The notes beneath the pieces were generated by a model. The model was not told the origin of the DNA and did no database searches. It worked only from the letters and a program-made list of their open reading frames with translations. A stretch of 64,000 nt of DNA from Valencia hispanica (lineage: Eukaryota; Chordata; Actinopteri; Cyprinodontiformes; Valenciidae), in assembly GCA_963556495.2 (NCBI GenBank), contig OY747707.1, forward strand, positions 33,741,871 through 33,805,870, read 5' to 3'. Below are positions 54,791-64,000 of the stretch, in pieces. A program made the translations under genes and the position numbers. Position 1 is the first letter of the stretch. Every line of letters starts with the position of its first letter.

Positions 54791-55049
54791 AACCAGCAAG
54801 CTAAGGGCTTCTGACTTTTATTCTGAGATTTACTGATTCTGAGTCTCTTGGTATATTTATTTGTGAGTTTAAAATCATTGGTTTCTTCTAGTTCTAGGCA
54901 AAAGTATTCATATCCCCTGACATTTTGCCATATTACAACCACATACTTCAGTATATTCCATTTGAGTTCTATATAACATATCATAAGTCAGTACTTTTTA
55001 GAACCACCTTTTGCTTGATTTACAGCTGCAGGTGTTTTGGGATATGTCT

Positions 55050-55265
55050 CTACCAGTGCTGCGTATTTATGGACTGAACGTTTTTGCCTTTATATGGGTC
55101 AAACTCAACCAGATTGGCTGGAGAACGCATGTGAGCAGCAACTTTAAAGACTTTCCACAGATTCTCAATAGGATTTAGGTCCAAAATTTGACTGGGCCAT
55201 TCTATCACATGGACTTGCTTTGATCCAAACCCCTGCTGGAAGGTGAACCTCTGGCCCAGTGTCAA
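55050..55265 (-). pseudogene. Tc1 transposase fragment
   Basis: The 71-codon minus-strand frame reads FTFQQGFGSKQ, then [19 protein letters not shown]. This is the D34E part of a Tc1 transposase: the region between the second Asp (normally in FQQDN, here FQQGF with the Asp lost) and the Glu within PIENLW. The missing Asp and the frame breaks show that it is inactive. Confidence 0.8.
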
Positions 55266-55628
55266 GTATTTATGTTTTGCTCCAGGATTGGCTTGTATTT
55301 AGCTCCATCCATCTTCAAATTAAGTCTGATCAGCTTCCCTGTTCCTGCAAAAGAATGTTATCCCCACAGCATGATGCTGCTACTATGGGGTAAGGACACT
55401 GTCAATATAAAAGCGTATATACAGGTTAAAACATGTGCATATTGGTCAATAGTTGTGCATAACTTCAAATTTGTAAACTATTAAATGAACCAAGTGTATA
55501 TGTTCCTGTGAGAATGCAGCTTCAAAGGTTAGATCTGAAATAAATCACAAGTACAAATTGCACATTTACAGTTGGGGTTTCTTCAGTATGAACACGAGAA
55601 AGCACAAGTTTGAGAATACACATTTCTT

Positions 55629-55631
<3 letters not shown>

Positions 55632-55705
<74 letters not shown>
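55632..55705. repeat. (TA)n microsatellite, ~37 copies
   Basis: 74 bases of uninterrupted TA/AT at the inner edge of the left inverted arm. The YIYIYI frames across it are not genes. Confidence 0.97.
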
Positions 55706-55708
<3 letters not shown>

Positions 55709-57557
55709 CAAACTATGATACTGAAGTCGCCACTCTCTCTCAATTATATAGTTTCAGTATGGTTTCTATAATTTATACAGTATTAATATCATTCAGAGAG
55801 AGAAGGTGGCCACATCAGTCTCATTGTTTCCATCATCCAGGTCTACAAAGCCAGACATTGAGTAGTCAGTGGCTTATATTACATGTTTTCTGATGGCCAT
55901 GGCATCCATCATGAGTGCTACACAGCCGTGTTTAGTCTGGTCTTTCTGCATCTTCTCTCCAGGATATCATCTTGTTCAGTTGCAGTGAAGCATTCTGTCT
56001 TTAAGGCAGTTTCCCAGTTCTTCCTCACATCTTTTTGGAAAACCTTCAAAACAAACCGAGTTTTGAAAAAGAGTCTACACAAAAACATTGTACAAAGGAA
56101 GCCAATCTTATTTTCTTTTTTTCTTATTTTTCTATCTTCCCATTTTATTCATATTTTGCTTTCTTACACAGATAAGTTTGTGTAAGAAAGGCTTGAAAAA
56201 CTCGATACACACATTTTATTTGGTTCACAATTAATATCAATGCTTTAGACCACAAGTTAAAAGACTATTTTAAGCTAGTAAGAAAACATAACAGGCCTAT
56301 GCTGGCAATTGTGACAATCTGGTAGATAGTGCAGCAGCAAGCTAAACTTGGGGAAAACTAATGATGCACACCGATGTTCAACTGCATTTCTTTGTTTATT
56401 AATTTTTATATCTCACCATCACAGCACGACAACAGCCATTAAGTTGGACCTCCATGCTTATGGAATAAAATACATGCTATAAATATGCAAGATATAAACA
56501 TGTGCGGTCAACAAAATATTTTACAGCCAAGTTCACCCCTCTGTCATCTTCCTTCAAGCTAGCTCACCCGAACACGTGCAAGGTGCAGATAAATGACAAT
56601 ACGCACCCAAAGTGACACACCCACTTACCAAGGTGGCAATTAATGAAATTAAAAACATCCTCATTTGGCTCCTACACTGGCCCTGGGAAACAATCCACCG
56701 ATATCTGTTATAAAAAACTATTTAAACTAGACTGCTAAATATTAAATATTAATTTAAAAAAAAGAACACCTGGGTGCTCCCCAATGTAAACACACACAAA
56801 ACAAGGGTGAAGACGACAATAAAATAAAATGTCCTCCTTCATCTAGTCCCTTTAGGCAATAATAGCTAAACCCCAGCCTCACTTCCACAGACAGCATATG
56901 CCCACTAAACAGAATAAAGGGCTGATGCTACGGTCTCCTATAGAAAACAAAATCTCTACAAACAATAACGACATAAACAACTGAAGCAGTAGCAGGACAA
57001 CCTACACAAAAATATAAAAATGAGGTTTATCTAACACCATAACCAAACATAGGCCTAATAAAATTCTAATTAAATGCTTCTCATCCTTAAAAGATCATCA
57101 GAAGTGGTTAAAATAATTAAAAGCTCCAAATCAGTTTACAAACAACATACCTCCGCTAGGTAATCTATATTAAACCTTTTAAATATATGGAGTTACTTAT
57201 GGGCATTACATGTCCCGGCTACACCAGTAATGATTTGTTTTACTTCTAAAGTGGCATTCATGTATCAGTTGTAATCCAAGTCAGTGTTTTGGAACATACA
57301 ATTTATAAAGTCTCAGTTAGTCTTCAGAGCCAGGGAAGACTGGCACTAAACATAAAGCTAATGTTAACTAGCTAAGACTTAGCTGGTGGACATACATACA
57401 GTACAGGACTATTATATTTACAAAATTCAAACATAAAAAATGTTCAATCTTACTTGTGAAAAGTAATCCTCCAAGCTTGGTCATTAACTGTTCTAAGCTC
57501 CATTAATGAACCCTTGATCACGTGACCATTCTACCGATTGTAAATTCGTATTCTCAC
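55706..57557. other. Interior of the inverted-repeat element, no gene recognised
   Basis: It contains a further small inverted pair (GTCGCCAC/TCTCTCTC around 55727-55741 and AGAGAGAGAAGGTGGCCAC around 55795-55813) and a 100-codon frame at 55883-56185 (MFSDGHGIHHECYTA...) with no domain I know. The rest is AT-rich and without motifs of a transposase. Confidence 0.5.
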
Positions 57558-57964
57558 AGAAGAAACATGTATTCTCAAACACATTGCTCCTCGTGTTCAT
57601 ACTGAGGAAACCACAGATGTAAACGTGCAGTTTGCATTTATAATTTATTTCAGATGTAACTTTTAAAAAGGCAATCTCACAGGGAAAATATACATTTCTG
57701 TTTTAGGTATGATTTTGTTCATTCAATCATCTTTAGTTATGCACAACTATTAACAAATTTGCACACATTTTAACCTGTCCATATGCTTTTATTTTGACAC
57801 TGTCTGTACCCCATATGCAACCAACATCTTTCCCCTAAGACATGGTGTGTTCAGGATGATTTGGTTGGTTATTTTTCTGGCACACATAGTGTTTTTTGTA
57901 CATGTCAGCTAAATGTCTTTGGTTTTTTTAATTGCATGACCAACAGTTGCATATCAAGGTCTCC

Positions 57965-58040
57965 ATCTTCATCTTTGTGAATGAATAATGGCGTTGTAAA
58001 GCGCTTTGAGGGTCTCGAAAAGCGCTATATAAATGCAAGC

Positions 58041-58071
<31 letters not shown>

Positions 58072-58078
58072 TGTATTT
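57965..58078 (+). repeat. SINE/LINE tail with (ATT)n
   Basis: It reads GGCGTTGTAAAGCGCTTTGA, then GTCTCGAAAAGCGCTATATAAATGCAAGCC and nine or so ATT units. This is the standard 3' end of fish L2-mobilised SINEs. Its head is missing. It lies within the Tc1 relic, so it inserted after Tc1 did. Confidence 0.7.
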
Positions 58079-58553
58079 TTGATGATAGATTCAACAGAAC
58101 TGTGTGAGAGGCTTAAAGTATGAGATATTGTTTTTGATCCTAACCCTCCCTAAAAATCTCCACCTCTTTCTCCCTGACCTGTCTGCTGTGTTCCTTAGTC
58201 TTCATGAGGTTTGTTTACTATTGTTCTCTAAGAAACCTCTGAGGCCTTCAGAAAACGGCTGCATTTATAGTGACAGTAATGGAATTTTATCTTGTCTACT
58301 CATTTGGTGACTACTAAAGGTCCCTGTTTTCACTGGATTTTATTCAGGTGAGTCAAATTAAAAGGGGCTGAATGCAAAGATATGCCACATTTCTTCACAT
58401 TTCAGATTTCTATTTGTAAAGCAACTTGAAAATAAGCCTTTTTCTTTACAATCTTGAGATGCTTTGTGTCGGTTCATCACATAAAATCACCCAAAAAACC
58501 TCTTTGAATATGTGAAAAATCTCTAGAGGAACAAACACTTTTGAGAGGCACTG

Positions 58554-59465
58554 TAAACCGAAGCAGCTTTTAGAAGCAGCTCAAGAGATGTGGGCCACAT
58601 CAATTTCTGTCTTCTTCATACAAAGGATTCCATGTGTTTAAAATTAAACTCTGCACAGGTTCTTCACAGCTTTGCACTTTAATGTCTCACAGAGGGATTA
58701 ATTTGGGCTTCTTCAATCCGTGCAGCAAATAAAAAATCCTGTTATACCAAGACTTTATTCAAACTCTGCTTGAAAAACTCAAATCTCACTGGGAAGTGTG
58801 AATTTGAACATGCAGATCAGTTTCTGCATTTTTTAGAAACAGCGATGTGAGAATAAGAAATGGAAAGTTCTTTTGCACTGGTTTAATGACCAATCCAACT
58901 AATGATTTTTAGCATATCGTGTTTAAGATATATGCTTATTAATCACAGTAATGTTCGGATTATCGTTGAAAACGACAAATCTCTTTTTAGAAACAAACTA
59001 AGTAGAGACTTGGAAACACGTGTATTTTTTGAGTATTAGTCATTATTCTTTAATCAAACCATACAAGTTGAAAGCAAATAATTCCACTCAGAGAGGAAGC
59101 AAACACCTTTTATTTTTATTTTTCTGTGATGTGATTGCACCGGAGACTGTGCTGTCTGACAGAACCACTCTGAGCCAGAGAAAAATAAAAAAAGAGCTTG
59201 ATCACAGTGACCCAACTTCAAAGTGTTATCCTTGTCACCCTCAGATCTGAAATACAAAGTTAGTCTACAACAGGACCATTTTGCAGAGCTGCAGAGGCTG
59301 AATCTTGCAATGAAAATATGTTTAAACTTCAAAAATTCATGGTTTCCTATTACTCTTTAAGTCGTTCTTAAAGTGCTGAAGAGCAAGCTTGGTTTTACTT
59401 GTTTCTCACTGAGGCTGCACATTTGTTTCCATTTGCCTCCTCCAAAACTTCTGTCATTTCCTGCT
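58554..59465. other. No gene seen
   Basis: AT-rich non-coding DNA between the Tc1 end and the hAT. The antiparallel frames at 59020-59250 and 59054-59332 shadow one another and have no domain. Confidence 0.45.
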
Positions 59466-59473
59466 GTAATAAC

Positions 59474-60137
59474 TAGGGCTGGGCAATACGGCCTCAAATG
59501 TTTATTGCGATATAATCTAAAGTATGTAACAATATTTATTACAATATATTCTTTTCCTCTGTTTATAAATGTCAAAATGACTGTTGTTCAACATTCTTAC
59601 ATACCAGATACACTGCAGCAGAACAATAACTTGAAAAAAGTTTAGAATGCCATTTAAAGAACATTCATTGCACAAAATGCATTAAAACATATTCAAATCT
59701 TTTTCTGAAAAATACAATACAAAAATTCTCACAGCATAAAGATGAAAATATTTTAAATAAAATAAAAGCTAAATGTTAAGAAAACACAAAGTTCAAAATT
59801 TTTTAAACTACAGTGCAATATTAAAAAAGAGAACCATTTCTTTCAGCTTTCCTGATTATTTATTTATTAATTTAATATCACAGAGAAATCTGCTGCACAT
59901 ATTTGAATTAAAAATGCTTCAAGTTGTCAACAGTTGACATTCCATTTAAATAGAAAACAACAAAATACGAATACTGAACATTAGAATTTATCATCCTTGC
60001 GTACCTGGTACAAAGGCACAGCTTGATGACATCATCAAAATGCACAATCGCGGTAAGACAGTATAATCAAAATCTATACCGTTGGCTAAATTGATTTCAT
60101 TTATACCTTATACTGTTTATATCGCCCACTAGTACTA
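59474..60137. mobile_element. hAT element, 664 bp, exact 8-bp duplication
   Basis: The left end is TAGGGCTGGGCAATACGGCC and the right end contains TATATCGCCCAC (complement GTGGGCGATATA) and closes CTAGTACTA. The duplication GTAATAAC is exact at 59466-59473 and 60138-60145. The interior is AT-rich without coding. This is a non-autonomous hAT of the GGGCTGGGCGATA family, of which 41142 may be another fragment. Confidence 0.8.
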
Positions 60138-60145
60138 GTAATAAC

Positions 60146-60365
60146 TCAATGGCACCTTGCAAACCTTGCAGAGCATGCAAAATACCTTTTCGTTGGCCAC
60201 TAACTTTCAGTACTCACATCCTTTACTTGTTTCGTCCCTCCTCTTTTTGCTTAGAGTGCTCCAATGCATATGCAGTGTTGTGTGAATACAATTAAAATTT
60301 GGCTTTGGTGTAGTTTTGATTGAGCTGGAAAACCTTTTTAATAGAAGTGCAGCTCATTGAATACT
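60146..60365. repeat. Older interspersed repeat, left part
   Basis: This contains the inverted partner of 28661-28715 (TTTTGATTGAGCTGGAAAACC, GAAGTGCAGCTCATTGAATA). The hAT at 60374 has inserted into it or beside it. Confidence 0.5.
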
Positions 60366-60373
60366 CTATAAAC

Positions 60374-61075
60374 TAGGGATGGGTGTCGTTAAGGATTTAT
60401 CGATACTACTACTCTTAATGATACTCCTTATCGATCCGGTACTTTATCGGTATCCTTATTGGTACTTAAAAAAAAAAACTAAAACAAAAGGGGAAAAACA
60501 CAAATAATGAACTGTAGTTTAAGAATGTTTTTTTTTTTACTTGGATAAGAAGGAAGCTGTTGTTCAAAAATATCCAGCATTTATCAATTGTAAGAATTAA
60601 ATGGCAAACCTATGTCCATGCTTCACGTGTTTGCTTTGCATACAAACATACATACCTGTTGTATCGGATTCAGGGGTTGTTGTTGCTGCAGCACTCAGGC
60701 TGTCAAACACCGTGCATCTTTCGGTTTGTAGTTGGTGTATTTTGGCGAGGTGTTTGGTCAAATTACTTGTGTTCCCACCTTTGCAAGCAAAGCTTTTATT
60801 ACATATGTGACAGCGTGCATTGTCGGCATCTATTTTCATTCGCTCTGCCATCGTATCTGTAAGGCGGACACACGTGAGCGCGCAGCAGTCGCCACTCCGT
60901 CCCCGCTGGGTGTGTGCTTGTTAAGGAGGAGTGGGCTGCAATACAGTTGTTGGCTTGTTTTTATATCTCCCGCATAACATGAATACGACCTTAATTTTAC
61001 CGTTAAGAGGGCCGATAAGGCTTAAGCTTATCGGTTCGGGGCCAATTTAATACCGGGTTTCGGTACACATCCTTA
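60374..61075 (-). mobile_element. hAT element with BED-finger exon, 702 bp
   Basis: The left terminus TAGGGATGGGTGTCG and the right terminus (read inward) TAAGGATGTGTACCGAA form short imperfect inverted repeats. The flanking 8 bp are CTATAAAC (60366-60373) and CTAAAAAC (61076-61083), one mismatch. It encodes only the first exon of the transposase on the minus strand (see next entry), so it is a deleted derivative. CGATA-rich words (TATCGATAC, CTTATCGATCC) mark the interior of this family. Confidence 0.75.
60656..60851 (-). CDS. hAT transposase first exon, BED zinc finger
   Basis: The minus-strand ATG at 60851 begins MAERMKIDADNARCHIC. Cys14, Cys17, His34 and His39, with NTSNLTKHLAKIHQ between, form a BED-type zinc finger, the DNA-binding N-terminus of many hAT transposases. 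The frame is open to a stop at 60597, but CAACAG|GTATGT at 60656/60655 is a strong splice donor at the point where the frame leaves recognisable sequence, so I end the exon there (about 65 codons). No catalytic RNase H-like domain or dimerisation domain follows within the element. It cannot encode a working transposase. It could still produce a truncated DNA-binding peptide if expressed. Confidence 0.65.
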
Positions 61076-61083
61076 CTAAAAAC

Positions 61084-61214
61084 GTTGTGGGATAAACAGG
61101 GCAGGTCATTCTGTGCCTGCGTTAATTGAAAAAAAATTCTTATAAAAAAAATTATTCTCATTAATTCTACAAATTAATAGACCTGCGCTAACACGTTAAT
61201 TTTGACAGCCCTAG
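61084..61214. repeat. hAT-like terminus, right end
   Basis: It runs to GCGCTAACACGTTAATTTTG, then ACAGCCCTAG. The complement CTAGGGCTGTCAAAATTAACGTG is a familiar fish hAT terminus. The left end was not found, but the inserted hAT at 60374 may separate the halves. Confidence 0.45.
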
Positions 61215-64000
61215 TTTCTACATTCATCAAAAACTATGCAAGCGGCATCATGTAAAACCCAAGCTCATAGCATGATTACACAGAAGCGAAACAGTGTGGT
61301 GAAGAGATTGCAGTTCTGTTGTTGTACTTTTTGAATGTAGAACCCAGTGCAAAATCTTCAACTATCTGACAGGCATCTTTTCACTTCACCTTACTGGGAG
61401 CCGGTAGGGAGCGATCAAAAATTTGATTTCTGATGTACTCAGACAGCACATCTTTAGAGCATTTTTTGTGGAACCTTAACCCACCGGTTAAATGAAGGGC
61501 TTGTCAGAGCTTGTGACTTATCTAAAATCCGCTGCCATCTGAAATCTGCCTTGTTCAAAATCAGGATGAGCCTTTGTTTACAGTCAGGAATAAACTATGA
61601 TGGCAAGCTTTTTCCTCAACATTGTACCATGACTGAACCCCCCCCCCCAATAACACTACAAGTTTTACTCAAAGCCCTTTTTAAATTATGCGGCCTATAA
61701 GGTTTGAATAATTGACAAATAAAGCTAAGTTTCTGGATCCTCAAACTGTATTTAATGCATATTGCTGTCCTTGTGTGGAAGCATCACTGCTTCATGAGTG
61801 CAATTATTCTAATCCTAAGCAGACATCCATGCCTAAGTAACTGTATCTGTGTATCAAAACATGTGTAGATGTAAAATGTATGTAACTTTCACATAAATAT
61901 TAACAAATGCCAAATATTGCTTGTGCACCATGGTGTTTTATTAATGTGATATGCATGACAGGGCTTCACAATATTAGGAACACTAGTAATTTTTATACAA
62001 TTGCTGAATATTGTGAGGAATATATTTTTAACAATTATTGCACATTTTCTAGATATTGTCTTACTTTTCCTTTATCACAATATCCCCACTTTAAGCTTTA
62101 GCATCTTGTCCACTGCAAATATACATCAATTGTGCAATACTGCAATTGCAAAAGACTGCTAGAATGCAATATGTGTACACCTTCTCGAAGAAGAACAGCT
62201 CCTCCTTACAGTCAGGATTATGGGATTTGCAAAAATATAAAAGAACCGAGTACCTAATCTGCAAAACAATCTTGCCAAGTAGTTCTGTAAATATATTACA
62301 GAATAAAAACATAAGAACAGATAGCAGTGAGTAAATGAGAAACGATGATAAATGGGTAAATGAACAGAACAATATGGTTTTTATTTAGGGAAGTGGAAGC
62401 TTTTTTGTAATGAAGTGGCAGCTTAACAGTGAGAGAATTGGCTGTTGGAGGCATCCCTGAATTAATTTGATAAAGCGTTCGGTTGGACAGAAATCTTTGT
62501 GGTCATCACTATCAATCTACTGCAAACATAAACGAGTTGTTATAAACCATTAAATGCCCCTTTTGTGAGTCCCAAGCATCAAGCCTGACTCTTTAACTCT
62601 CGAGTCTCGAGTGAAGCCTGAAGTCTTTTTTTTTTTTTTTTTTTTTTTTCCTTCGGCTTAAATGTAAATGGATTCCCATGCTGTCAGAAATAATTGTCCT
62701 GTCACCTTTACTGACATTAAATTGGCTGTCTTTGAATTATCTGTTTCATTTTTGGTTTAGTCTTTTTCAGCAAATCCAGTTATACTTCATACCAACAGTT
62801 TGGAGTTTAATTGGTGTGACATTTTGGATTAAGCTGTGATGAAACAAATACATCCAGCACCCAAATGTGAGCCCAAAGTGAGATTTGGCTGTGGCAGCCT
62901 AAAAAATCCCTACTCAGCCCATAAATAGCCTTGGTTCCCAGCTGGAATTGTGCATACACCCACTCGGCACCCACCACAGCCATTTTCCACCATCTTGAGG
63001 CACCTCACTGAAAAACCTATCAAAGATATGCCCGCACTGTATTTGTCTTCATACCAATTGGACAGGAATTTCTGTCTCAGAGGCCCATCTTTTGCTTTTC
63101 AGATTACTCTTCAAAATTTTTGTCTGAAATAGTACAAAGGACTGAAGCTCAAAATAATTTACAATTAATTCTTAGAAATGGCTCAAATTAATATTCCAGA
63201 AATTATAGGGAAGCTCTAAAGCTTCCCTTTCTTTACCTCGACTCCATTCAGGTTTTATTTGTAAAGTACTTTAAACTATCACACTGGACCACAGTGTTGC
63301 ACCTAAAAATAAATGAAAATATTTTGAAAAAAAGGCATAGTGCAGATCCAAGGTGTAAGATCTAAAATAACTAACTAAGATCTATTAAAGCAATGTAATA
63401 AAACACATAAACCATCAGAAAATAAACCACACAAAACTAAAACATGTGGTGTTTAACATCAGTGATTTAACAATAGCCACAGAAGAGGCCTGTCTAACGT
63501 ATAAAAGGTAGGCTGTTCCCAATTTTATGAGCTGCAAAAGCATGGTTTCCTACAGTATAGGCTTACGCTTTATTTAGGCACACTAAGGAGTAGCTGACAT
63601 GAGAAGGAATGGTAGGGGTAATAATAATGCAGCAGGTCAGGGGGGTAGGAAGTTGCAAGACCATAGAAGGAAAACATAATTAAAAGGAAATTAAAAATGA
63701 ACTAAACTTAATGCTGCTTCAACTCATTTGACAGCTGAATCCAGTCAGTTTCTATTTTAATCCCACTGTTTGTGATGGTTGGATTTCTATACTGGGATAA
63801 AATATATAACTAAAAACTATACTTTGAGTCTTATTCTCATTGAACTTTAAAAGTTCAGTGTTAACCAGGCATTTTTATCACAAAAATCCTAGCAGTGGGG
63901 TAGCACAGTTTACATAAATCCTTTTCACTAGGGCGCAGGTCTGTTAACAACGTATGAGGACGCACACCATGTTTCATTATTATAGAATAAAATAGGGGCA
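61215..64000. other. No gene seen
   Basis: AT-rich DNA to the window end. A C-run lies near 61639-61648 and a run of about 27 T at 62623-62649. I saw no coding domain, RNA gene or bounded repeat. Confidence 0.45.

Larger units (their letters stand above)
55386..57813. mobile_element. 2.4-kb element with long inverted repeats
   Basis: The left arm (55386-55630) and right arm (57558-57813) are inverted matches over about 250 bp. Shared words include TGGGGTA at the tip, GACA(C/G)TGTCAA(T/A)ATAAAAGC, ACAGGTTAAAA, AATAGTTGTGCATAACT, ATCTGAAATAAAT, CAGTATGAACACGAG and GTTTGAGAATACA. It lies between TA dinucleotides (55384-55385 and 57814-57815) inside the Tc1 relic, so the insertion boundaries are visible. 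The middle 1.9 kb has no open frame with a domain. The TA duplication and long arms fit a Tc1/mariner-like or other TA-inserting DNA transposon that is non-autonomous. I do not recognise the family. Confidence 0.7.
54889..58553 (-). mobile_element. Tc1-like transposon split by two insertions
   Basis: The left terminus is CTAGGCAAAAGTATTCATAT and the right terminus is ACTTTTGAGAGGCACTG, followed by TA. Sequences 54889-55385, 57816-57960 and 58080-58553 together follow one fish Tc1 copy on the minus strand (same family as 19690-20405). The order of landmarks is terminus, GATTCTCAATAGGATTTAGG, the catalytic [15 protein letters not shown] coding part, CCCCACAGCATGATGCTGCT, then ACATGGTGTGTTCAGG, GGCACACATAGTG, and the 5' region to the end. 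A 2.43-kb inverted-repeat element and a SINE tail interrupt it. Confidence 0.8.

Noticed and set aside
55522..55893. Frames of 73 and 111 codons with YIYIYI
   Set aside because: Readings of the (TA)n microsatellite.
1..64000. CRISPR arrays, operons, bacterial signals
   Set aside because: The window is animal nuclear DNA with SINEs, LINEs and introns. No direct-repeat/spacer array was seen.

Overview
This is a stretch of ray-finned (teleost, probably percomorph) fish nuclear DNA. The sequence is AT-rich and carries a typical teleost repeat set: a near-complete Rex3/RTE retrotransposon, tRNA-derived SINEs with teleost-type tails, several Tc1 relics of one salmonid/cyprinid-like type, hAT elements, THAP-encoding elements with TTAA target sites, Ty3/gypsy relics and a young endogenous retrovirus. 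I found no convincing host protein-coding exon. Most of the window looks intergenic or intronic. The best sign of a host gene is a CpG-rich block at about 30.13-30.55 kb with a splice-donor-like site at 30413/30414, directly downstream of a perfect ~54-copy (TTCC)n tract. It could be the first exon and promoter of a plus-strand gene whose other exons lie outside the window.

Layout. 1-5.7 kb: mostly unannotated DNA with a LINE tail, a C20/(CA)n tract, a GC-rich block and a 223-bp solo LTR with a 5-bp duplication. 5.7-12.4 kb: two THAP/TTAA (Kolobok-like) copies, a TTAA MITE, a broken minus-strand Rex3 copy and hAT-like and Tc1 ends. 12.4-16.4 kb: non-repetitive sequence including a block that looks conserved. 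16.4-19.6 kb: a three-level nest, with an L2-type LINE split by an LTR-like segment that is itself split by a hAT element. 19.7-24.8 kb: two Tc1 relics, a DANA/Mermaid-like SINE and a hAT MITE. 25.2-28.6 kb: a THAP-domain exon and a decayed Ty3/gypsy pol with its 3' LTR. 28.6-41.4 kb: older repeats, the microsatellite/CpG block, a SINE and long unannotated stretches.

41.5-53.0 kb is the most informative region. A 7.7-kb minus-strand endogenous retrovirus (41885-49602) has inserted into the extreme 5' end of a plus-strand Rex3 copy. The retrovirus has 569-bp LTRs that differ at only three positions and a 4-bp GCTG target duplication. Rex3 itself is flanked by a 12-bp duplication (41858-41869 and 52959-52970). 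The provirus has gag open, but lacks the protease active site, the RT palm, most of integrase and most of env. With such similar LTRs, these losses probably came before insertion, so it probably moved with proteins supplied in trans. The Rex3 reading frame is open from endonuclease to the C-terminus except for one in-frame TAA.

53.0-64.0 kb: a minus-oriented SINE; a Tc1 element (54889-58553) split by a 2.4-kb element with roughly 250-bp inverted arms and a TA target duplication; then two hAT elements with 8-bp duplications, one encoding a BED zinc-finger exon. The final 2.8 kb carries nothing I can name. The elements do not form a pathway; the window is mainly a record of stacked transposon insertions.
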